DNA of 46,119 nt. Source: Saccoglossus kowalevskii. Lineage: Eukaryota > Hemichordata > Enteropneusta > Harrimaniidae. The notes below the pieces were generated by a model. It saw only the letters and a program-made list of their open reading frames with translations, searched no databases and was not told the origin of the DNA. How positions within the stretch are numbered: position 1 is the stretch's first letter; each line of letters opens with the position of its first letter. Both the position numbers and the translations under genes were made by a program. The stretch is taken from assembly GCF_000003605.2 (NCBI RefSeq), contig NW_003151867.1:1-46119 (forward strand), written 5' to 3'. Below, one piece after another: positions 34,431 through 44,285 of this stretch.

Positions 34431-36890
34431 GTGATCGGAAAATGTCATGATTACCCCATAGAGTGAAATGATCAGAAAATGTCATGATTACCCCATAGAG
34501 TGAAGTAATCAGAAAATGTCATGATTACCCCATAGAGTGAAGTGATCAGAAAATGTCATGATTACCCCATAGCGTGAAGTGGTCAGAAAATGTCAGGATT
34601 ACCTCATAGAGTGAAGTGGTCAGAAAATGTCATGATTACCCATAGAGTGAAGTGGTCAGAAAATGTCATGATTTCCCCATTGCGTGAAGTGGTCAGAAAA
34701 TGTAATGATTACCCCATAGAGTGAAGTGGTAAGGAAATGTCATGATTACCTCATATAGTGAAGTGGTCAGAAAATGTCATGATTACAGCATAGAGTGTAG
34801 TGGTAAGGAAATGTCATGATTACCTCATAGAGTGAAGTGGTTAGAAAATGTCATGATTACCCCATAGAGTGAAATGGTAAGGAAATGTCATGATAACCTC
34901 ATAGAGAGAAGTGGTTAGAAAATGTTATGATTTCCCCATAGCGTGAAGTGATCAGAAAATGTCATGATTACCCCATAGAGTGAAATGATCAGAAAATGTC
35001 ATGATTACCCCATCAAGTGAAGTGGTCAGAAAATGTCATGATTACCCCATAGAGTGAAGTGATCGGAAAATGTCATGATTAACCCATAGAGTGAAGTGAT
35101 CAGATAATGTCACGATTACCTCATAGAGTGAAGCGGTCAGAAAATGTCATGATTACCCCATAGAGTGAAGTGATCAGAAAATGCCATAATTACCCCATAG
35201 AGTGAAGTAATCAGAAAATGTCATGATTACCCCATAGAGTGAAATGATCAGAAAATGTCATGATTACCCCATAGAGTGAAGTGGTCAGAAAATGTCATGA
35301 TTACCCCATAGAGTGAAGTGGTCAGAAAATGTTATGATTTCCCCATTGCGTGAAGTGGTCAGAAAATGTCATGATTACCCCATAGAGTGAAGTGATCAGA
35401 CAATGTCCTGATTACCCCCTCAGAGTGAAGTGGTCAGAAAATGTCATGATTACCCCATAGAGTGAAGTGATCAGAAAATTTCATGATTAACCCATAGAGT
35501 GAAGTGATCAGAAAATGTCATGATAACCCCATAGAGTGAAGTAATCACAAAATGTCATGATTACCGCATAGAGTGAAGTGATCAGAAAATTTCATGATTA
35601 ACACAAAGAGTGAAGTGATCAGAAAATGTCATGATTACCCCATAGAGTGAAGTGATCAGAAAATGTCATGATTACCCCATAGCGTGAATTGGTCAGAAAA
35701 TGTCAGGATTACCTCATAGAGTGAAGTGGTCAGAAAATGTCATGATTACCCCGTAGAGTGAAGTGGTCTGAAAATGTCATGATTTCCCCATTGCGTGAAG
35801 TGGTCAGAAAATGTAATGATTACCCCATAGAGTGAAGTGGTAAGGAAATGTCATGATTACCTCATATAGTGAAGTGGTCAGAAAATGTCATGATTACAGC
35901 ATAGAGTGTAGTGGTAAGGAAATGTCATGATTACCTCATAGAGTGAAGTGGTTAGAAAATGTCATGATTACCCCATAGAGTGAAATGGTAAGGAAATGTC
36001 ATGATAACCTCATAGAGTGAAGTGGTTAGAAAATGTTATGATTTCCCCATAGCGTGAAGTGATCAGAAAATGTCATGATTACCCCATAGAGTGAAATGAT
36101 CAGAAAATGTCATGATTACCCCATAGAGTGAAATTTTTTCAGAAAATGTCATGATTACCCCATAGAGTGAAGTAATCAGAAAATGTCATGATTACCCCAT
36201 AGAGTGAAGTGATCAGAAAATGTCATGATTACCCCATAGCGTGAAGTGGTCAGAAAATGTCAGGATTACCTCATAGAGTGAAGTGGTCAGAAAATGTCAT
36301 GATTACCCATAGAGTGAAGTGGTCAGAAAATGTCATGATTTCCCCATTGCGTGAAGTGGTCAGAAAATGTAATGATTACCCCATAGAGTGAAGTGGTAAG
36401 GAAATGTCATGATTACCTCATATAGTGAAGTGGTCAGAAAATGTCATGATTACAGCATAGAGTGTAGTGGTAAGGAAATGTCATGATTACCTCATAGAGT
36501 GAAGTGGTTAGAAAATGTCATGATTACCCCATAGAGTGAAATGGTAAGGAAATGTCATGATAACCTCATAGAGTGAAGTGGTTAGAAAATGTTATGATTT
36601 CCCCATAGCGTGAAGTGATCAGAAAATGTCATGATTACCCCATAGAGTGAAATGATCAGAAAATGTCATGATTACCCCATAGAGTGAAATGATCAGATAA
36701 TGTCATGATTACCCCATCAAGTGAAGTGGTCAGAAAATGTCATGATTACCCCATAGAGTGAAGTGATCAGAAAATGTCATGATTACCCCATAGAGTGAAG
36801 TGGTTAGAAAATGTCATGATTACCCCATAGAGTGAAGTGATCAGAAAATGTCATGATTACCCCATAGAGTGAAGTGATCAGAAAATGTCA
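34431..36890 (+). repeat. Type 3 territory, copies of 11.2-12.6 kb
   Basis: Bases 34910-35750 match 11790-12630 (offset 23120) and 35461-36131 match 11230-11900 (offset 24231), so the two homologies overlap. GTCAGG markers at 34591, 35701 and 36258 give spacings of 1110 and 557 bp; the second is 15 monomers plus the 2-bp insertion at 36134. ACAGCATAGAGTGTAG occurs three times (about 34785, 35895, 36450). All sequence is satellite. Confidence 0.83.
36131..36140 (+). repeat. T6 tract replacing the GATC core
   Basis: One monomer reads GAAATTTTTTCAG where the norm is GAAATGATCAG, giving a run of six T and a 39-bp monomer. Longer T runs are otherwise absent from the array, whose usual maximum is TTT. 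It coincides with the end of the 35461-36131 match to 11230-11900, so it sits at a block junction. Confidence 0.8.
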
Positions 36891-37974
36891 TTATTACCCC
36901 ATAGCGTGAAGTGGTCCGAAAATGTCATGATTACCTCATAGAGTGAAGTGGTCAGAAAATGTCATGATTACCCCATATAGTGAAGTGGTTAGAAAATGTC
37001 ATGATTTCCCCATAGCGTGAAAGGATCAGAAAATGTCATGATTACCCCATCAAGTGAAGTGGTCAGAAAATGTCACGATTACCCCATCAAGTGAAGTGGT
37101 CAGAAAATGTCATGATTACCCCATAGAGTATAGTGATCAGAAAATGTCATGATTACCCCATAGAGTGAAGTGGTCAGAAAATGTCATGATTACCCCATAG
37201 AGTGAAGTGATCAGAAAATGTCATGATTACCCCATAGAGTGAAGTGATCAGAAAATGTCACGATTACCCCATCAAGTGAAGTGGTCAGAAAATGTCATGA
37301 TTACCCCATAGAGTGAAGTGATCGGAAAATGTCATGATTACCCCATAGAGTGAAATGATCAGAAAATGCCATGATTAACCCATAGAGTGAAGTGTTCACA
37401 AAATGTCATGATTACCCCATAGAGTGAAGTGATCACAAAATGTCATGATTACCCCATAGAGTGAAGTGATCAGAAAATGTCATGATTACCCCATAGCGTG
37501 AAGTGGTCAGAAAATGTCATGATTACCTCATAGAGTGAAGTGGTCAGAAAATGTCATGATTACCACATAGAGTGAAGTGGTCAGAAAATTTCATGATATC
37601 CCCATTGCGTGAAGTGGTCAGAAAATGTAATGATTACCCCATGAAGTGATGTGGTAAGGAAATGTCATGATTACCTCATATAGTGAAGTGGTCAGAAAAT
37701 GTCATGATTACCGCATAGAGTGAAGTGGTAGGGAAATGTCATGATTACCTCATAGAGTGAAGTGGTTAGAAAATGTCATGATTACCCCATAGAGGGAAAT
37801 GATCAGAAAATGTCATGATAACCCCATAGAGTGAAATGATCAGAAAATTTCATGATTACCCCATAGAGTGAAATGATCAGAAAATGTCATGATTACCCCA
37901 TAGAGTGAAGTGATCAGAAAATTTCATGATTAACCCATTGAGTGAAGTGATCAGAAAATGTCATGATTACCCCT
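36891..37974 (+). repeat. Type 1 HOR preceding the 37975 block
   Basis: Monomer order parallels the following unit. GATATC markers at 37595 and 38742 are 1147 bp apart (exactly 31 monomers), and both have CATGAAGTGATGTGG two monomers later. Private variants include GTATAGTGATCAG (about 37128), GTGTTCACAAAATG (about 37390) and GAGGGAAATG (about 37793). Confidence 0.8.
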
Positions 37975-38987
37975 TAGACTGAAGTGATCAGAAAATGTCA
38001 TGATTACCCCATAGCGTGAAGTGGTCCGAAAATGTCATGATTACCTCATAGAGTGAAGTGGTCAGAAAATGTCATGGTTACCCCATAGAGTGAAGTGGTT
38101 AGAAAATGTCATGATTTCCCCATAGCGTGAAGTGGTTAGAAAATGTCATGATTACCCCATAGAGTGAAATGATCAGAAAATGTCATGATTACCCCATCAA
38201 GTGAAGTGGTCAGAAAATGTCACGATTACCCCATCAAGTGAAGTGGTCAGAAAATGTCATGATTACCCCATAGAGTGAAGTGATCAGAAAATGTCATGAT
38301 TACCCCATAGAGTGAAGTGGTCAGAAAATGTCATGATTACCCCATAGAGTGAAGTGATCAGAAAATGTCATGATTACCCCATAGAGTGAAGTGATCAGAA
38401 AATGTCACGATTACCCCATCAAGTGAAGTGGTCAGAAAATGTCATGATTACCACATAGAGTGAAGTGATCGGAAAATGTCATGATTACCCCATAGAGTGA
38501 AATGATCAGAAAATGTCATGATTAACCCATAGAGTGAAGTGTTCAGAAAATGTCATGATTACCCCATAGTGTGAAGTGATCAGAAAATGTCATGATTACC
38601 CCATAGAGTGAAGTGATCAGAAAATGTCATGATTACCCCATAGCGTGAAGTGGTCAGAAAATGTCATGATTACCTCATAGAGTGAAGTGGTCAGAAAATG
38701 TCATGATTACCACATAGAGTGAAGTGGTCAGAAAATGTCATGATATCCCCATTGCGTGAAGTGGTCAGAAAATGTAATGATTACCCCATGAAGTGATGTG
38801 GTAAGGAAATGTCATGATTACCTCATATAGTGAAGTGGTCAGAAAATGTCATGATTACCGCATAGAGTGAAGTGGTAGGGAAATGTCATGATTACCTCAT
38901 AGAGTGAAGTGGTTAGAAAATGTCATGATTACCCCATAGAGTGAAACGCTAAGGAAATGTCATGATTACCTCATAGAGTGAAGTGGT
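37975..38987 (+). repeat. 1.0-kb type 1 block duplicated at 43275-44285
   Basis: Constant offset of 5300 along the whole length: TAGACTGAAG (37975 and 43275), TAGTGTG (38567 and 43867), AACGCTAAGG (38945 and 44245). There are only scattered substitutions, for example CCTTAGACT here against CCATAGACT, and ACCACATAG at about 38452 against ACCCCATAG. A third, slightly shorter relative is 5231-6050. Homology ends at 38988, and a one-base insertion (GTGGGTCAG at 39020) follows within 35 bases. Confidence 0.87.
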
Positions 38988-41900
38988 CAGAAAATGTCAT
39001 GATTACCCCATAGAGTGAAGTGGGTCAGAAAATGTCCTGATATCCCCATTGCGTGAAATGATCAGAAAATGTCATGATTACCCCATAGAGTGAAGTGATC
39101 AGAAAATGTCATGATTACCCCATAGCGTGAAGTGGTCCGAAAATGTCATGATTACCTCATAGAGTGAAGTGGTCAAAAAATGTCATGATTACCCCATAGA
39201 GTGAAGTGGTTAGAAAATGTCATGATTTCCCCATAGCGTGAAGTGGTCAGAAAATGTCATGATTACCCCATAGAGTGAAATGATCAGAAAATGTCATGAT
39301 TACCCCATAGAGTGAAGTGATCAGAAAATGTCATGATTACCCCCATAGAGTGAAGTGATCAGAAAATGTCATGATTGCCCCATAGAGTGAAGTAATCAGA
39401 AAATGTCATGATAACCCCCATAGAGTGAAGTGATCAGAAAATGTCATGGTTACCCCATAGAGTGAAGTGGTCAGAAAATGTCATGATTACCCCATATAAT
39501 GAATTGGTAAGGAAATGTCATGATTACCCCCATAGAGTGAAGTGGTCAGAAAATGTCATGATTACCCCACAGAGTGAAGTGGTCAGAAAATGTCGTGATT
39601 ACCCCATAGAGTGAAGTGATCAGAAAATGTCATGATTACCCCATAGAGTGAAGTGATCAGAAAATGTCACGATTACCCCATCAAGTGAAGTGGTCAGAAA
39701 ATGTCATGATTACCCCATAGAGTGAAGTGATCGGAAAATGTCATGATTTACCCATAGAGTGAAATGATCAGAAAATGTCATGATTACCCCATAGAGTGAA
39801 ATGATCAGAAAATGTCATGATTACCACATAGAGTGAAGTAATCAGAAAATGTTATGATTACCCCATAGAGTGAAGTGGTTAGAAAATGTCATGATTACCC
39901 CATAGAGTGAAGTGATCAGAAAATTTCATGATTAACCCATAGAGTGAAGTGATCAGAAAAATGTCATGATTACCCCATAGAGTGAAGTGATCAGAAAATG
40001 TCATGATTACCCCATAGCGTGAAGTGGTCCGAAAATGTCATGATTACCTCATGGAGTGAAGTGGTCAGAAAATGTCATGATTACCCCGTAGAGTGAAGTG
40101 GTTAGAAAATGTCATGATTTCCCCATAGCGTGAAATGATCAGAAAATGTCATGATTACCCCATCAAGTGAAGTGGTCAGAAAATGTCACGATTACCCCAT
40201 CAAGTGAAGTGGTCAGAAAATGTCATGATTACCCCATAGAGTGAAGTGGTCAGAAAATGTCATGATTACCCCATAGAGTGAAGTGGTCAGAAAATGTCAT
40301 GATTACCCCATAGAGTGAAGTGATCAGAAAATGTCATGATTACCCCATAGAGTGAAGTGATCAGAAAATGTCACGATTACCCCATCAAGTGAAGTGGTCA
40401 GAAAATGTCATGATTACCCCATAGAGTGAAGTGATCGGAAAATGTCATGATTACCCCATAGAGTGAAATGATCAGAAAATGTCATGATTAACCCATAGAG
40501 TGAAGTGTTCAGAAAATGTCATGATTACCCCATAGAGTGAAGTGATCACAAAATGTCATGATTACCCCATAGAGTGAAGTGATCAGAAAATGTCATGATT
40601 ACCCCATAGCGTGAAGTGGTCAGAAAATGTCATGATTACCTCATAGAGTGAAGTGGTCAGAAAATGTCATGATTACCACATAGAGTGAAGTGGTCAGAAA
40701 ATGTCATGATATCCCCATTGCGTGAAATGATCAGAAAATGTCATGATTACCCCATAGAGTGAAATGATCAGAAAATGTCATGATTACCCCATAGAGTGAA
40801 GTAATCAGAAAATGTCATGATTACCCCATAGAGTGAAGTGGTTAGAAAATGTCATGATTACCACATAGAGTGAAGTGATCAGAAAATTTCATGATTAACC
40901 CATAGAGTGAAGTGATCAGAAAATATCATGATTACCCCATAGAGGGAAGTGATCAGAAAATGTCATGATTACCCCATAGCGTGAAGTGGTCCGAAAATGT
41001 CATGATTACCTCGTAGAGTGAAGTGGTCAGAAAATGTCATGATTACCCCATAGAGTGAAGTGGTTAGAAAATGTCATGATTTCCCCATAGCGTGAAGTGG
41101 TCAGAAAATGTCATGATTACCCCATAGAGTGAAATGATCAGAAAATTTCATGATTACCTCATAGAGTGAAGTGATCAGAAAATGTCATGATTACCCCCGT
41201 AGAGTGAAGTGATCAGAAAATGTCATGATTGCCCCATAGAGTGAAGTAATCAGAAAATGTCATGATAACCCCCATAGAGTGAAGTGATCAGAAAATGTCA
41301 TGGTTACCCCATAGAGTGAAGTGGTCAGAAAATGTCATGTTTACCCCATATAATGAATTGGTAAGGAAATGTCATGATTACCCCCATAGAGTGAAGTGGT
41401 CAGAAAATGTCATGATTACCCCACAGAGTGAAGTGGTCAGAAAATGTCCTGATTACCCCATAGAGTGAAGTGATCAGAAAATGTTATGATTACCCCATAG
41501 AGTGAAGTGATCAGAAAATGTCACGATTACCCCATCAAGTGAAGTGGTCAGAAAATGTCATGATTACCCCATAGAGTGAAGTGATCGGAAAATGTCATGA
41601 TTTACCCATAGAGTGAAATGATCAGAAAATGTCATGATTACCCCATAGAGTGAAGTGATCGGAAAATGTCATGATTTACCCATAGAGTGAAATGATCAGA
41701 AAATGTCATGATTACCCCATAGAGTGAAATGATCAGAAAATGTCATGATTACCCCATAGAGTGAAGTAATCAGAAAATGTCATGATTACCCCATAGAGTG
41801 AAGTGGTTAGAAAATGTCATGATTACCCCATAGAGTGAAGTGATCAGAAAATTTCATGATTAACCCATAGAGTGAAGTGATCAGAAAATGTCATGATTAC

Positions 41901-42000
41901 CCCATAGAGTGAAGTGATCAGAAAATGTCACGATTACCCCATAGCGTGAATTGGTCATAAAATGTCAGGATTACCTCATAGAGTGAAGTGGTCAGAAAAT
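38988..42000 (+). repeat. Type 4/1 blocks with two ATATAATGAATTGG modules
   Basis: Starts with GTGGGTCAG and a GTCCTGATATCCCC monomer (39039). Type 4 lead-ins end at ATATAATGAATTGG at 39494 and 41348 (1854 bp, 50 monomers plus 4). A type 1 string with GATATC at 40708 lies between them. After 41348 a two-monomer string (GATCGG then GATTTACCC) is duplicated at about 41583 and 41657. Near 41940-41970 a GCGTGAATTGGTCATAAAATGTCAGG piece of type 3 leads into the next block. Confidence 0.8.
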
Positions 42001-43250
42001 GTCATGATTTCCCCATAGCGTGAAGTGGTCCGAAAATGTCATGATTACCTCATGGAGTGAAGTGGTCAGAAAATGTCATGATTACCCCATAGAGTAAAGT
42101 GGTCAGAAAATGTCATGACTTCCCCATTGCGTGAAGTGGTCAGAAAATGTAATGATTACCCCATAGAGTGAAGTGGTAAGGAAATGTCATGATTACCTCA
42201 TATAGTGAAGTGGTCAGAAAATGTCATGATTACCGCATAGAGTGAAGTGGTAAGGAAATGTCATGATTACCTCATAGAGTGAAGTGGTTAAAAATGTCAT
42301 GATTACCCCATAGAGTGAAACGGTAAGGAAATGTCATGACTACCTCATAGAGTGAAGTGGTTAGAAAATGTCATGATTTCCCCATAGCGTGAAGTGGTCA
42401 GAAAATGTCATGATTACCCCATAGAGTGAAATGATCAGAAAATGTCATGATTACCCCATCAAGTGAAGTGGTCAGAAAATGTCACGATTACCCCATCAAG
42501 TGAAGTGGTCAGAAAATGTCATGATTACCCCATAGAGTGAAGTCATCAGAAAATGTCATGATTACCCCATAGAGTGAAGTGGACAGAAAATATCATGATT
42601 ACCCCATAGAGTGAAGTGATCAGAAAATGTCATGATTACCCCATAGAGTGAAGTGATCAGAAAATGTCACGATTACCCCATCAAGTGAAGTGGTCAGAAA
42701 ATGTCATGATTACCCCATAGAGTGAAGTGATCGCAAAAATGTCATGATTACCCCATAGAGTGAAATGATCAGAAAATGTCATGATTAACCCATAGAGTGA
42801 AGTGTTCAGAAAATGTCTTGATTACCCCATAGAGTGAAGTGATCAGAAAATTTCATGATTACCCCATAGCGTGAAGTGGTCAGAAAATGTCATGATTACC
42901 TCATAGAGTGAAGTGGTCAGAAAATGTCATGATATCCCCATTGCGTGAAGTGATCAGAAAATGTAATGATTACCCCATAGAGTTATGTGGTAAGGAAATG
43001 TCATGATTACCTCATATAGTGAAGTGGTCAGAAAATGTCATGATTACCGCATAGAGTGAAGTGGTAGGGAAATGTCATGATTACCTCATAGAGTGAAGTG
43101 GTTAGAAAATGTCATGATTACCCCATAGAGTGAAACACTAAGGAAATGTCATGATTACCCCATAGAGTGAAGTGATCAGAAAATGTCATAATTACCCCAT
43201 AGAGTGAAGTGATCAGAAAATGTCACGATTACCCCATCAAGTGAAGTGGA
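42001..43250 (+). repeat. Distal copy of 19741-20990
   Basis: See the partner for shared markers. Copy-specific features are GAGTAAAGTGG preceded by ATAGAG rather than ATATAG (about 42090), a one-base loss in GGTTAAAAATG (about 42288), and GATTAACCC at about 42783, where the partner has GATTACCCC (with CTTGATT instead of CATGATT). The copy ends at GTGGATCAG (43246-43254), a one-base-longer hybrid of the GGTCAG and GATCAG variants. Confidence 0.87.
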
Positions 43251-43274
43251 TCAGAAAATGTCATGATTACCCCA

Positions 43275-44285
43275 TAGACTGAAGTGATCAGAAAATGTCA
43301 TGATTACCCCATAGCGTGAAGTGGTCCGAAAATGTCATGATTACCTCATAGAGTGAAGTGGTCAGAAAATGTCATGATTACCCCATAGAGTGAAGTGGTT
43401 AGAAAATGTCATGATTTCCCCATAGCGTGAAGTGGTTAGAAAATGTCATGATTACCCCATAGAGTGAAATGATCAGAAAATGTCATGATTACCCCATCAA
43501 GTGAAGTGGTCAGAAAATGTCACGATTACCCCATCAAGTGAAGTGGTCAGAAAATGTCATGATTACCCCATAGAGTGAAGTGATCAGAAAATGTCATGAT
43601 AACCCCATAGAGTGAAGTGGTCAGAAAATGTCATGATTACCCCATAGAGTGAAGTGATCAGAAAATGTCATGATTACCCCATAGAGTGAAGTGATCAGAA
43701 AATGTCACGATTACCCCATCAAGTGAAGTGGTCAGAAAATGTCATGATTACCCCATAGAGTGAAGTGATCGGAAAATGTCATGATTACAACATAGAGTGA
43801 AATGATCAGAAAATGTCATGATTAACCCATACAGTGAAGTGTTCAGCAAATGTCATGATTACCCCATAGTGTGAAGTGATCAGAAAATGTCATGATTACC
43901 CCATAGAGTGAAGTGATCAGAAAATGTCATGATTACCCCATAGCGTGAAGTGGTCAGAACATGTCATGATTACCTCATAGAGTGAAGTGGTCAGAAAATG
44001 TCATGATTACCACATAGAGTGAAGTGGTCAGAAAATGTCATGATATCCCCATTGCGTGAAGTGGTCAGAAAATGTAATGATTACCCCATGAAGTGATGTG
44101 GTAAGGAAATGTCATGATTACCTCATATAGTGAAGTGGTCAGAAAATGTCATGATTACCGCATAGAGTGAAGTGGTAGGGAAATGTCATGATTACCTCAT
44201 AGAGTGAAGTGGTTAGAAAATGTCATGATTACCCCATAGAGTGTAACGCTAAGGAAATGTCATGATTACCTCATAGAGTGAAGTG
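43275..44285 (+). repeat. Distal copy of 37975-38985
   Basis: Begins directly after the GTGGATCAG junction with CCATAGACTGAAG. Copy-specific variants are GATTACAACATAG (about 43786), CATACAGTG with GTTCAGCAAATG (about 43830-43848), CAGAACATGTC (about 43955) and GTGTAACGC (44241). It ends where GGTTAG and TTTCCCTATAGCG replace GGTCAG and ACCCCATAG. Confidence 0.86.
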
